NCBI GenBank assembly: GCA_963741985.1
Contig: CAVUKD010000004.1
Span: 806,001 to 870,000 of the forward strand
Direction: 5' to 3'
From: Cryomorpha sp963741985
GTDB lineage: Bacteria > Bacteroidota > Bacteroidia > Flavobacteriales_D > Cryomorphaceae
DNA length: 64,000 nucleotides
Shown: positions 46,085 through 56,024 of the stretch, in pieces
How the letters are laid out: each line of letters begins with the position of its first letter
How positions within the stretch are numbered: the stretch's first letter is position 1
Notes under the pieces: model-generated
Told to the model about the DNA's origin: nothing
The model's database searches: none
Seen by the model: the letters and a program-made list of their open reading frames with translations, nothing else
Translations under genes and position numbers: made by a program

Positions 46085-46920
46085 GTTAAGTTTGAGGTTA
46101 TACTCTAAGATAACAAAAAGTTGCACTTGTGGTTCTTACACGTTTTTTATAAAAACGCCTATTCTTGTAAACTCGAACTGGGACTACCACATTTTGAGCG
46201 GATACCAGGGGTAAATTCAAAACGGTCAAAAACCAGAAGACAAAGTTCAATGACAGCGGAATTACTAAAGCACATACCAATTAAAAATTGAAATAGCCTT
46301 TTTATCCACCAAAACCACCTCTGCTACGCTGCATTTGTAATGCTGCGTCTTCCGTAGGGGCGCGCTTCGCTCCCGAGAGCTTCTATGGTTCAAAACCACT
46401 CGATGTGACGTACTCTTTTGTTAATCGGTGCAAAACAAATTAACCACACCGAATGTAACGTCATCTCGAGTGATTTCACAGCTATGAGCCCTTACAGTGT
46501 TATTTGAACAAATTATCAAGCTGTGAAATTTTATCGAGAGACGGCGTGGCAAACGAGAACGTATTTCCAACCATTCAAAAACATCATGGATTATACCCCT
46601 CTTTAAGGCGGAGGGCGCCAAGTCTCTGCGCAAAGTCCGCAAAGAATTCTCTCAACTTATCAAATGCTGACGACCGAAGGGAGTGCGTATGCACAAGCGA
46701 GGTACGAGCTTCGTCAGTACACATGCTGACGACTTAAGGTGAGTGCCTATGCACAAGCAGGTATGAACCTCGTCAGTACACGTGCTGACATTTATCGTCA
46801 GTACCTGTGCAGACATTTATCGTCAGAACCGAAATCCCTCTCGCGACTCGTCGGAGATACTGACCCTGGCGTCAGTGCGACTCGTGACTCGAGACTCTTC
46901 AGACTCGTGACTCGAGACAT
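46085..46920. repeat. Intergenic repeat region with a further three-hairpin copy
   Basis: No gene is supported. A copy of the 42.9-44.5 kb unit lies at about 46375-46580 (CACTCGATGTGACG, CGTCATCTCGAGTG, GATTTCACAGC, AGCTGTGAAATT). From 46665 to 46830 the phrase GTGCTGACATTTATCGTCAG and variants recur, giving CTGAC...GTCAG hairpins, and GACTCGTGACTCGAGAC text follows. Confidence 0.78.
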
Positions 46921-46929
46921 TTTTTTCCC

Positions 46930-46937
46930 TTTCTTTG
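46930..46937 (+). promoter_or_regulatory. Possible promoter box upstream of pseB
   Basis: The sequence CCCTTTCTTTGCAAAAAA here is repeated almost exactly before the gene at 58278. TTTCTTTG is close to the TAnnTTTG -7 consensus and lies 48 bases before the pseB ATG. Confidence 0.4.
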
Positions 46938-46985
46938 CAAAAAATTTAAACCACATCCAACCCTTCTCAGAATCAACATTCAAAC

Positions 46986-48001
46986 ATGCTCAACAACAAA
47001 TCACTACTCATAACCGGTGGTACCGGATCTCTTGGAAAAGCCCTTACAGCCCACATCCTGAAAACATTTCCCAAATATCAAGATTCGTTATCTTCTCCCG
47101 CGATGAACAAAAACAATTTGAGATGAGCCAGGAATTTTCCCCTGCCCAATACCCGGCTCTTCGCTATTTTATTGGCGATGTGCGCGACTACGAACGTATG
47201 AAGCGCGCCCTGAAAGGCATCGATTACGTCATCCATACCGCCGCAATGAAGCACGTACCCATTGCAGAATACAACCCGATGGAATGCGTAAAAACCAATA
47301 TCCTCGGAGCAGAAAATATTATCAACGCCTGCCTCGAAACAGGTGTGCAGCGCGTAGTAGCCCTCAGCACCGACAAGGCCGCCGCCCCGATAAACCTCTA
47401 CGGAGCTACCAAACTCGCCTCAGATAAACTCTTCGTAGCCGCCAACAATATCACCGGCTGGAACCCTATAAAATTCTCCGTTGTGCGTTACGGAAACGTA
47501 ATGGGCTCCAACGGATCGGTTATCCCTTTCTTCCTCAAAAAGAAAAAAGAAGGCGTCCTTCCTATCACCGATCCCGAAATGACCCGATTCAACATCCCCC
47601 TTCAGGGAGGAGTAGATCTCGTAATGCACGCCCTCGAACACGCCCTCGGTGGTGAAATATTCGTTCCCAAAATACCCTCCTACCGCATTACCGACGTAGC
47701 CGAAGCCATCGGCCCCGAATGCGAAAAACCGGTCATCGGTATTCGCCCCGGAGAAAAAGTCCACGAAGAAATGATTACCCCATCCGACTCTTTTTATACC
47801 TACGACATCGGACAATACTACGCCATCTTACCCTCACACCACCGCTGGAAAATTGAAGACTTTATCGCCAAAACGGGAGCCGTAAAAGTCAAACCGGGCT
47901 TTCACTATACCTCCGGTGGCAATGATGAATGGGAAACGGTGGAAAGCCTGAGGGAGAAAATAAAGATGCACCTCGATCCCGATTTTACCGTTTCTGCTTA
48001 A
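46986..48001 (+). pseudogene. pseB: UDP-GlcNAc 4,6-dehydratase (inverting), frameshifted near the 5' end
   Basis: First enzyme of pseudaminic acid synthesis: 4,6-dehydration with C5 inversion of UDP-GlcNAc. The ATG at 46986 gives MLNNKSLLITGGTGSLGKAL with the NAD-binding loop. The frame changes at 47073-47075, where one more A in the AAA run restores RFVIFSRDEQKQFEM. STDKAAAPINLYGATK with the YxxxK pair and the RYGNVMGS block are diagnostic of PseB. The rest is intact to the TAA. The single-base loss in a homopolymer could be a sequencing error. Confidence 0.88.
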
Positions 48002-48010
48002 TTTCGCTCA

Positions 48011-49225
48011 ATGGCAAACAAACCTATACCCTACGGCCGTCAAAATATCACCCCCGAAGATATTGAAGCGGTAACCGCTGCTTTGCAGTCCGATTACCTG
48101 ACACAGGGACCTCGCATCGCTGCCTTCGAGGAAGCTTTCGCAAAATATGTCGGATCGAAATATGCCGTTGCTGTAGCAAATGGTACCGCTGCCCTTCACC
48201 TCAACGCCATAGCACTCAATGTAAAACCCGGCACCAAAGTAATTACCACACCGATTACCTTCGCCGCCTCGGCCAACTGTGTTCGCTACTGCGGAGGTGA
48301 GGTCGTTTTTGCCGATATCGACCCAAAAACGTATCTCCTCGATATCGACGCGGTACGCACCCTTTTGGAAAATGCTCCCAAAGGCACCTACTCCGGAATT
48401 ATTCCCGTCGATTTTGCCGGTAGAGCAGTAAATCTCGAAGCCTTTCGAAAACTGGCTGATGAATACGGGCTTTGGATAATCGAAGATGCCTGCCACGCAC
48501 CCGGAGGGCACTTCACAGACACCTCAGGTAAAAAACAGTTTTGCGGCAACGGCAACTATGCCGACCTCGCCATATTTTCCTTCCACCCGGTAAAACATAT
48601 CGCCGCCGGCGAAGGAGGGATGATCACCACCAATGACGAAGCACTTTACCGCAGACTCCTCACCCTGCGCACCCACGGCATCACCCGCGATGAGGCATCC
48701 TATTCCAACCCTGTCGAACTGGCCAATGGATCTGAAGAAACCGAAAGCCACAGCTATCCCGGATGGTATATGGAGATGCAGGAACTCGGGTACAATTACC
48801 GCATTACAGACTTTCAGGCTGCCCTCGGCCAAAGTCAGTTGAGCAGAGCAGACGAAGGACTCGCGCAGCGAAGATCTATTGCACATACATACAAGGAAGC
48901 TTTTGCAGGAATAAAACAGATTACGGACCGCAACTTCGAATCACCCGATGATGATGGCCACGCCTTTCACCTCTATGTCATCGAAGTGGAAAATCGACTC
49001 GGACTCTATAACCACCTGCGAAAGAACAATATCTTCGCCCAAATACATTATATCCCCGTGCATCTGATGCCCTATTATCAAAATCTGGGATATAAACCCG
49101 GCGATTTCCCCCTCGCGGAAAAATATTATGCCCGTTGCATTAGTTTGCCCATGTTTCCTACCCTTTCGGGAAAAGAACAGGAATTTGTCATTGAAACGAT
49201 AAAGGAATTCTTTGAGACCTTTTAA
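48011..49225 (+). CDS. pseC: UDP-4-amino-4,6-dideoxy-N-acetyl-beta-L-altrosamine transaminase
   Basis: A 404-residue DegT-family PLP enzyme acting on the PseB product. PIPYGRQNITPEDIEAV is the characteristic PseC start. ANGTAALHL binds phosphate, IIEDACHA stacks on PLP, and SFHPVKHIAAGEGG carries the Schiff-base Lys195. It follows pseB by nine bases and overlaps the aldo/keto reductase gene. Confidence 0.93.
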   Translation: MANKPIPYGRQNITPEDIEAVTAALQSDYLTQGPRIAAFEEAFAKYVGSKYAVAVANGTAALHLNAIALNVKPGTKVITTPITFAASANCVRYCGGEVVFADIDPKTYLLDIDAVRTLLENAPKGTYSGIIPVDFAGRAVNLEAFRKLADEYGLWIIEDACHAPGGHFTDTSGKKQFCGNGNYADLAIFSFHPVKHIAAGEGGMITTNDEALYRRLLTLRTHGITRDEASYSNPVELANGSEETESHSYPGWYMEMQELGYNYRITDFQAALGQSQLSRADEGLAQRRSIAHTYKEAFAGIKQITDRNFESPDDDGHAFHLYVIEVENRLGLYNHLRKNNIFAQIHYIPVHLMPYYQNLGYKPGDFPLAEKYYARCISLPMFPTLSGKEQEFVIETIKEFFETF

Positions 49226-50063
49226 CCCCGCGCATCTGGCTATAGGTTCCGTTCAATTTGGATTGGATTACGGAATTAGCAATTCTTCGGGAAGAACCGG
49301 AATCGCTGAAGTCAAAAAGATTCTCGACCTCGCAAAAAACAATGGAATAGACACCATTGATACTGCCTATGCGTATGGGGAGAGTGAGCAAATACTCGGG
49401 AATCAGGAATTAAAAACATGGAATATCATTTCAAAATTCCCTGCTCCCGGCAAAATGTCTGTTGCCGACTATTTCAATGAAAGTCTCAGGCGCCTGCGCA
49501 TTGATAAGCTTTATGGCTTTATGGCCCACAACGCTGCAATCCTAACAGAGAATCCCGGACTTTGGGAGGATCTTACGAAGCTGAAATCGACCGGGAGAGT
49601 TCAAAAAATCGGATACTCACTATACGCACCCGATGAATTGGAATCACTCGTAGAAATGGGTATGATTCCCGACATTATTCAGATTCCTTTCAATATACTC
49701 GATACGCGATTCGAGCGTAAATTCGAATACTTAAAATCCTTAAAAGTGGAAATCCATACGCGGTCTACATTTCTTCAGGGCCTGTTTTTCATGCCGCCGG
49801 ATGAGCTTTCCGATTTTTTTAATCCGATAAAACCTTTTCTTCGCCAGCTCTCCGAAGAGCTTCCTATTCTATCGGATCGCGCAGCAATGCTAGTATATCA
49901 TTCTGTGACGAATGAAAACATTTCCAAAGTTGTAATGGGAGTGAACAATTCAATCCAGCTCGCAGAAAACCTGACAGCCCTGAAATCAATTTCCAAAATA
50001 CCTGAATTGAATCCAATAAACACCCCTGAAAACATTCTAAACCCCTCAAAATGGCCGGCATAA
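49212..50063 (+). CDS. Aldo/keto reductase family protein
   Basis: A 283-residue NAD(P)H-dependent reductase. It starts from TTG at 49212, with an AAGGA ribosome-binding site eight bases upstream, inside the pseC 3' end. GSVQFGLDYGISN and DTIDTAYAYGESE contain the Asp and Tyr of the catalytic tetrad, and the KFP and HNA segments provide the Lys and His regions. The barrel is slightly shorter than standard AKRs. It is one of five genes inserted between pseC and pseG and may modify a nonulosonic-acid precursor; the reaction is unknown. Confidence 0.85.
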   Translation: MRPFNPAHLAIGSVQFGLDYGISNSSGRTGIAEVKKILDLAKNNGIDTIDTAYAYGESEQILGNQELKTWNIISKFPAPGKMSVADYFNESLRRLRIDKLYGFMAHNAAILTENPGLWEDLTKLKSTGRVQKIGYSLYAPDELESLVEMGMIPDIIQIPFNILDTRFERKFEYLKSLKVEIHTRSTFLQGLFFMPPDELSDFFNPIKPFLRQLSEELPILSDRAAMLVYHSVTNENISKVVMGVNNSIQLAENLTALKSISKIPELNPINTPENILNPSKWPA

Positions 50064-50956
50064 AAAATAAAATTAAACTTGGCATTATCGGTATGAGTGA
50101 TGGTAACGGACATCCATACTCATGGGCTGCGATTTGCAATGGCTATGATAAACTAGAAATGCAGTCTTGTCCCTTTCCTGTAATTCCGGAATACCTTTCC
50201 AAAGAAACCTGGCCTGACGCTGCAATTTCAAATGCAGAAGTAACCCATATCTGGACACAGGATCTGAATATTTCAAACCATATTGCCAAAGCTTCCCGAA
50301 TTCCGAATATTTCCGCAACCATTGAGGATATGATTCCAAATGTCGATGCCGTCCTTTTGGCGCGCGACGATGCGGAAAACCATCTCAAAATGGCTCTTCC
50401 GATTATCAAATCAGGACTTCCCATTTTTATTGATAAACCCCTCGCCCTTTCCATTGCTGAAGCAAATGAAATGTATGCCGCTCAGAAGTATCAATCTCAA
50501 ATTTACTCCTGCTCGGGACTGCGATTCGCCGATGAACTCAAATTAAATGAAACGGACCTTAACCAAACCGGCCCCATAAAATTTGTCGAAGCGCGCACCC
50601 CAAAATCCTGGGAGAAATATGCCGTGCATCTCCTCGATCCTATTGTCACTTTCTCCCCTCAACGGGGAAAGCTACTAGATGTTCGCTCTGTAAAAATCGG
50701 AACAACAGTCCGTACAGAGATCAAATGGGAAAACCTAACGGCCTTTGTAAATAGCTACGGTCAATATGCCTCCCCACTCGAATTCACCTGGTACGGAGAA
50801 ACCGGTTTTGTAACTAAAACATTTAAAGATACCTTTAATGCGTTCAAAAAATCGATTCAAACATTTGTGCATAGCGTTGAAACGAAAATTGAACCGATCA
50901 AAAGGTCTGACACACTGGAAATAGTTGAAATAATCGAAAGAGGAATCCATGGCTAA
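50051..50956 (+). CDS. Gfo/Idh/MocA-family oxidoreductase
   Basis: A 301-residue NAD(P)-dependent oxidoreductase. KLGIIGMSDGNGHP opens the Rossmann domain, and IFIDKPLALS is the EKP-like motif that contacts the nicotinamide. The C-terminal alpha/beta domain follows but is short for the family. It overlaps the aldo/keto reductase by 13 bases and the next SDR by eight, so it belongs to one translational unit. The substrate is probably a sugar nucleotide or a nonulosonic acid. Confidence 0.82.
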   Translation: MAGIKNKIKLGIIGMSDGNGHPYSWAAICNGYDKLEMQSCPFPVIPEYLSKETWPDAAISNAEVTHIWTQDLNISNHIAKASRIPNISATIEDMIPNVDAVLLARDDAENHLKMALPIIKSGLPIFIDKPLALSIAEANEMYAAQKYQSQIYSCSGLRFADELKLNETDLNQTGPIKFVEARTPKSWEKYAVHLLDPIVTFSPQRGKLLDVRSVKIGTTVRTEIKWENLTAFVNSYGQYASPLEFTWYGETGFVTKTFKDTFNAFKKSIQTFVHSVETKIEPIKRSDTLEIVEIIERGIHG

Positions 50957-51692
50957 TATTCTGATAACGGGAGGTACAGGAAAAGTAGGATTGGAATTAA
51001 TCCGCTCCTTTACCCGTGACGGACACTTCGTTCATTTTACTTCCCGGTCGAAGGCAAAGGGGCTGGAATTAATGAATTCGAATTCAGTACCAACCGAAAA
51101 AGTCAATAGTATAGAAGCCGATTTTGAAGATAAAGAGGTAATTCCGAAAATTACCGCCGAATTAAAAAATCGGGTGGATGTAATAATCCATAATGCCCGC
51201 TCCATTTCCAATCTGAAAATGGATGAAACGGGCCACACATCGGCTGAAAACTTTCAAAATGAATTCTTTATGGGGATCACCTTTCCCTACCTTTTAACGA
51301 ATGCTATTCTCAGAGATAAACACCCCCTGCGCGACGTCGTCTTTATCAGTTCCATGTATGGGATAGTGGGGCCAACTCCGGCCCTGTACACCGATTTTGA
51401 ACATCAGTCCCCGATAAACTACGGCGTCACCAAAGCAGCACAGATACACCTCACCAAAGAAATGGCTATCCGGCTGGCAGATAAAAATATCAGAGTCAAT
51501 TGCATTTCCTTCGGCGGCATTGAAGGAAGAGCTGACAAGGAATTTCAGGAAAGATATGCCCGTCTGAGTCCAATGAAAAATATGCTTTCAGATTCAGACC
51601 TCTACCCTCCATTGAAATTCATTGTCGACAATCCCAACCTGAAAATGACGGGAGAGAATATTGTAATCGACGGAGGATGGACACTCTGGTAA
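50949..51692 (+). CDS. Classical short-chain dehydrogenase/reductase
   Basis: A 247-residue SDR. ILITGGTGKVGLELI binds the cofactor, HNARSI is the NAG-like motif, SSMYG supplies the Ser, YGVTKAAQ the Tyr/Lys pair, and INGGW-like VIDGGWTLW closes the protein as in many sugar SDRs. Together with the preceding oxidoreductases it resembles the PtmA-type genes found in some nonulosonic-acid loci. The precise reaction is unknown. Confidence 0.85.
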   Translation: MANILITGGTGKVGLELIRSFTRDGHFVHFTSRSKAKGLELMNSNSVPTEKVNSIEADFEDKEVIPKITAELKNRVDVIIHNARSISNLKMDETGHTSAENFQNEFFMGITFPYLLTNAILRDKHPLRDVVFISSMYGIVGPTPALYTDFEHQSPINYGVTKAAQIHLTKEMAIRLADKNIRVNCISFGGIEGRADKEFQERYARLSPMKNMLSDSDLYPPLKFIVDNPNLKMTGENIVIDGGWTLW

Positions 51693-51720
51693 TTGTAAAA
51701 ATTCAAATTAAACAACCGGC

Positions 51721-52535
51721 ATGACAAAAGTAGTTGCTTGTATAATAGCTCGTACCACAAGTACGCGCCTCCCCCTGAAAGTATTGCGGGATAACGGTCT
51801 CGGGTATTCCATGCTCAGCACCCTTATCCGCCGCCTTAAAACGGTGCATGAAATTGATTCAGTCTACCTCTGTACTTCCCATGAGGGCGTAGATGAAATA
51901 ATGGAGGATATTGCAAAAAATGAAGGCATCGAAGTGTATCGGGGCTCTCCGGATATGGTTATTGAACGAATGATCGAAGTCGGGAAAATAACGAATGCAG
52001 ATATCCTCATTCGCGTCACTGCCGACAATCCTTTATCGACCACCGAATTAATTCCCGACCAGTATAATTTAATGATGGATAAGGATTTGGATTATGTGCG
52101 TGTGGTAAATGCACCCATCGGGGCAACGGTGGAATTGATAAAAAGAACGAGTCTGGAAAATTGCTTCAACTCCATGGACCCCGCCGTAAGCGAATATATG
52201 ATGCTTTATTTATTTGATCCTCAAAATACAAATGCGGGGTAGTAATACCTTTCGAAAAAGATTATTCGGATTATAGCCTTACGGTCGACGTCCCGGATGA
52301 ATTGGAGAGATTCAAACGCACCATGCTCCATTTCAGGGAGTATGCCCAAAACCCGGAAAAAATAACGCTTAAGAAGATAATGGAGTTTTATCTTGACAAT
52401 GATTCACTCCCGGCATTAAAAATCCCACAGGAGGGTATAATAAAACTCCCTTACGATAAATCAATCTCTTTCGAAGATTTTAAAGCCGATATGCACAACC
52501 GCGAGAATCAGGCATTCAAATTAGAACTTTATTGA
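51721..52535 (+). pseudogene. SpsF/NeuA-like cytidylyltransferase, frameshifted
   Basis: A CTP-transferase-3 family enzyme that should activate a nonulosonic acid as its CMP form. IIARTTSTRLPLKVLRD is the nucleotide-binding loop (the usual GSTRLP is changed to TSTRLP), followed by RVTADNPL with the metal-binding Asp. The frame stops at 52240; a one-base change in the GGGG run at 52236-52239 restores VVIPFEKDYSDY and the rest to 52535. No other PseF-like gene is seen, so this may serve the pseudaminic pathway, or the second synthase next to it. Confidence 0.8.
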
Positions 52536-52536
52536 T

Positions 52537-53510
52537 ATGTACATCTACGCCGAGACAGCATTCCACCATGAAGGAGATGAAGATTTCCTGATGGAAATTA
52601 TAGACGCTCTTGCCGAAACAAAATGCAACGGCGTGAAATTTCAGGTCCTCACGCGCACGGAAGATTTTATCAGTACCAGGCACGGAAGTTTTGATGCCCT
52701 GAAGTCGTATTGTTTCGACCTAAAAACCTGGGAAAGAATTTTTGACTACACCGCAAAAAAAGGGCTCGATATTAATTTTAATGCCTTTAAATATTGAAGC
52801 CACGCTTCTCGCGAAAAAGGATGCGGTAAAGTTTCTCGATATCCACTCAGTTTCATTCAATGATACCAATCTCCTGAAGCAATCAGAGAAACCGGAAAAA
52901 TATCATCCTGGGAATCGGTGGGAGAACACAGGAAGAAATAGATCATCTTATTTCATTCTTTGAAAATAAAATCTCGGTGCTGATGGTTGGTTTCCAATCT
53001 TTCCCCAGCAAACTGGAGGATGTAGGCTTAGGCAAAATCAAGTCTCTCGGCGCTAAATACCCCGAAATGGAAATTGGCTATGCCGACCATTCAGAATACA
53101 ATACCGACTATGCCATTCGCTCCAATGAATATGCCCGCATTTTAGGGGCTACGATATTTGAAAAACATGTGACCACCCGCGTGGGAAGCGAAAAAGTTGA
53201 TGCCGTATCAGCCGTATCAATCGAATCGCTAAATGAAATTATTAGCCGGCTTACCTTCCTTGAAAACCATATATTGGCTGACACAAACGCTCAGAGCTTC
53301 AACGAGGCAGAACTTAAATATAGAAATCGGCAGGCGGTGGTGGTGGCAAGCCACGACTTACAGCGAGATTCTGTTCTATCCGCCGGGGATTTAGCCTTAA
53401 AATTGTACGATGGAAAATCCGATTTCACGCAGATCGAAGAGCTGATTGGACGCAAATTGAAAGAAGATTTGCAAATGGATTATCCCATACGGTCCGAAAA
53501 TATTGACTAA
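52537..53510 (+). pseudogene. NeuB/SpsE-type N-acetylneuraminate synthase family protein, frameshifted
   Basis: A second sialic-acid-synthase-like enzyme, distinct from PseI. YIYAETAFHHEGDED and CNGVKFQV open the barrel. The frame breaks at the AAA run at 52789-52791, near 52878 and near 52902. Between the breaks IEATLLAKKDAVKFLDIHS and ILGIGGRTQEEIDHL are recognisable. GYADHSEYNTDY, FEKHVTT and a C-terminal antifreeze-like (SAF) domain (RQAVVVASHDLQRD) complete it. It would condense PEP with a hexose derivative. Several breaks make it either dead or poorly sequenced. Confidence 0.82.
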
Positions 53511-54550
53511 TGCCTACGAATAACATCCTTTTCCGTGTAGACGCAAATCCAACAATCGGTTGGGGGCATTTTTACCGGTCCCTGGCATTGGCGCAGATGC
53601 TCCGGGCTGAATTCCATATCCGTTTCGCAATGGCTAACCCCGCAAATAATATCCGGGCTATTATTAACGAAACGGGCTTTAATCTCTTACCTCTTCCTGA
53701 CCTTGAATACACCAGTCCGGACCACCGCGGCGACCGCGAGTTCGAATGCGACGTGACCGGGCTCCTCAACGAAATCGATATCGTAATAACAGATGGATAC
53801 TGGTTTGGCGAAAAATACCGGGAAGGCCTTCGAAAAGAAAAAGTAAAAATAGCCGTCATCGAAGATGATGGAAAGGGAAAATATACGGCCGACTTGCTCA
53901 TCAACCACGCCCCCGGAATCAACAAATCAGACTATCAGACTCCTCCCAATACCCTCTTTGCTTTAGGCCTTGAATTCGCCTTGCTTCGTCCCGCCTTCCT
54001 CAATGCTGCAAAACAGACACAATCCCTTGCCGCCGACCGCAATGAAGTCTTTATATGTTTCGGGGGTGCCGATGCCCATGGCTTAGCAATTACCATGACT
54101 GAAATGGTCCTGGAAAATACGGATTTAAAAGCCCACCTTATCATCTCTCCCGATCATGGCCTCTATTCTAACGTCACTGCCCTGGAAGATATCTACCCGC
54201 AACGACTCCGACTGTCAGCCAATCTCAATGAAAATGAAATGGTGAAGAGCATGCAGGAAGCGCGTTTTGCAATCGTTCCGGCAAGCGGCATTCTATACGA
54301 ATGCATTGCCTGCAACCTTCCCGCTATCGCAGGCTATTATGCCGAAAACCAGAAAAATATTTATTTTGGGCTCATCGATTCGGATGCTATTATACCTGCG
54401 GACAACTTTCTGAATTTTAAGGATCATAAAATAATATGCCAAATGGATGAACCTATCTTGCAAAGTATTCAAAAGGAGGAAGCCTATCTGATTGATGGTT
54501 ATTCGGATCACCGTTTTCTTAAACTCTTTAAGGACCTTATCCATGCTTAA
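53510..54550 (+). CDS. pseG: UDP-2,4-diacetamido-2,4,6-trideoxy-beta-L-altropyranose hydrolase
   Basis: A 346-residue GT-B-like hydrolase that releases UDP and gives the free sugar for PseI. NPTIGWGHFYRSLALAQ contains the Gly-x-Gly-His...Arg catalytic motif. VITDGYWFG and AVIEDD follow, and FICFGGADAHGL starts the UDP-binding domain. ATG shares one base with the preceding TAA. The frame is intact, which makes a functional pathway plausible. Confidence 0.9.
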   Translation: MPTNNILFRVDANPTIGWGHFYRSLALAQMLRAEFHIRFAMANPANNIRAIINETGFNLLPLPDLEYTSPDHRGDREFECDVTGLLNEIDIVITDGYWFGEKYREGLRKEKVKIAVIEDDGKGKYTADLLINHAPGINKSDYQTPPNTLFALGLEFALLRPAFLNAAKQTQSLAADRNEVFICFGGADAHGLAITMTEMVLENTDLKAHLIISPDHGLYSNVTALEDIYPQRLRLSANLNENEMVKSMQEARFAIVPASGILYECIACNLPAIAGYYAENQKNIYFGLIDSDAIIPADNFLNFKDHKIICQMDEPILQSIQKEEAYLIDGYSDHRFLKLFKDLIHA

Positions 54551-55004
54551 ACCCAGGGAAGCGAAACCCGAAGACTCTCAACTGATCTACAACTGGAACA
54601 CAGAGCCGGAGAGCCGCGCAAATTCATTCAGCACTTCCCTCTTCTCTTTCGAGGAACACAACGTATGGTATCTTTCCAAAATCAAGGACCCCGGGGCATT
54701 CTTCATTATCTTCACCGACGATGCACAAAAAGAAGTCGGACTGGTGAGAATTGAAAAGAAAGAAACGGAATGGTTAATAGGTATTACCATCGATAAAGAA
54801 GCCAGAGGAAAGGGATATGCATCTGAAATGATCTCAAAAGCATCGGAAAATCACTTTTCAAAATATCACGAGCCAATTATCGCCCAAATAAAAAATACGA
54901 ATATCGCCTCTGTCAAAGCCTTTTTAAAAGCAGGATATAAATTTGACAGGAATCTTCTGATAAATAATATTCCCAGTAGCCAGTACATTTATGAAAATAG
55001 CTGA
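54543..55004 (+). CDS. pseH: PseH-like GNAT N-acetyltransferase
   Basis: A GNAT enzyme of about 153 residues, starting at the ATG at 54543 (MLKPREAKPEDSQLIYNW). An upstream in-frame extension reads within pseG and is discounted. VGLVRIEKKETEWLIGITI and ARGKGYASEMI form the acetyl-CoA loop, and NIASVKAFLKAGYK the C-terminal motif. PseH acetylates the C4 amino group made by PseC. It overlaps pseG by eight bases and pseI by 14. Confidence 0.88.
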   Translation: MLKPREAKPEDSQLIYNWNTEPESRANSFSTSLFSFEEHNVWYLSKIKDPGAFFIIFTDDAQKEVGLVRIEKKETEWLIGITIDKEARGKGYASEMISKASENHFSKYHEPIIAQIKNTNIASVKAFLKAGYKFDRNLLINNIPSSQYIYENS

Positions 55005-56022
55005 ATTCGACCTTTCCAAATCGACCTTTATCATAGCCGAACTCTCCGCAAATCACGGTCAGGACATTAAGATCGCCATCGACACAATCAAAGCAGCCAA
55101 AAAAGCGGGTGCCGATGCCATTAAATTGCAAACCTATACTGCCGATACCTTAACTATCGACAGTTCGAAAGACTATTTCAAAATTTCCGGAGGTCTCTGG
55201 GATGGACGAACCCTTTACGACCTTTACAAGGAAGCATACACCCCCTGGGAATGGCACGAGGAACTCTTCCGCGTTGCCGCCGAAGAAGGCCTGATCTGCT
55301 TCTCCTCTCCTTTTGATAATACAGCAGTCGATTTGCTCGAATCTCTGAATACTCCGGCCTATAAAATCGCCTCTTTTGAAATTCAGGACACTCCCCTCAT
55401 AGCCTACGCAGCCTCAAAACAAAAACCAATCATTATCAGTACCGGAATAGCCTCAGAAAAAGACATTGAGCTGGCCATAGAAACATGCAGAAAAGAGCAG
55501 AATAACCAAATCATTCTTCTCAAATGCACCTCTGCCTATCCCGCTCCCATCGAATTGGCCAATATCCGAACCATGGTAGACATGAAGCAGCGTTTTAATG
55601 TCGAAGTCGGTCTATCCGATCACACCCTGGGAAATACAGTACCCGTCGTTGCCGCCACGCTTGGAGCCTGCGTCATCGAAAAACATTTTATTCTCGACAA
55701 GTCAATTGGCGGACCCGACGCCTCCTTCTCCCTCGACCCCGCCGAATTCAGATCAATGGTCACCGACGTGCGCAATGCCGAAAAAGCCCTCGGCCAGGTG
55801 AGCTATGAACTTTCGGAAACGGTTCAGAAAAACCGCAAATTCGCCCGCTCCCTTTTCGTCGTAGAAAACATCCAAAAAGGAGAAAAATTCACCCTCCAAA
55901 ACATCCGCTCCATCCGCCCCGGCTATGGTCTCCACCCAAAACACCTCCCCGAGATCCTCGGCAAAACCGCCACCCGCAATATCGACCGCGGCACCCCGAT
56001 GGAAATGGATTTCTTTTCTTAG
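54991..56022 (+). CDS. pseI: Pseudaminic acid synthase
   Basis: A 343-residue NeuB-family TIM-barrel enzyme condensing PEP with the PseG product. FIIAELSANHGQD, ADAIKLQTYT, KIASFEI, LSDHTLG and VIEKHFIL are the expected metal- and PEP-site motifs. The C-terminal SAF domain starts near residue 283 with RSLFVVENIQKGE. IGGPDASFSLDP distinguishes PseI from NeuB. It ends the locus and is followed by 2.2 kb of repeats. Confidence 0.93.
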   Translation: MKIAEFDLSKSTFIIAELSANHGQDIKIAIDTIKAAKKAGADAIKLQTYTADTLTIDSSKDYFKISGGLWDGRTLYDLYKEAYTPWEWHEELFRVAAEEGLICFSSPFDNTAVDLLESLNTPAYKIASFEIQDTPLIAYAASKQKPIIISTGIASEKDIELAIETCRKEQNNQIILLKCTSAYPAPIELANIRTMVDMKQRFNVEVGLSDHTLGNTVPVVAATLGACVIEKHFILDKSIGGPDASFSLDPAEFRSMVTDVRNAEKALGQVSYELSETVQKNRKFARSLFVVENIQKGEKFTLQNIRSIRPGYGLHPKHLPEILGKTATRNIDRGTPMEMDFFS

Positions 56023-56024
56023 CT

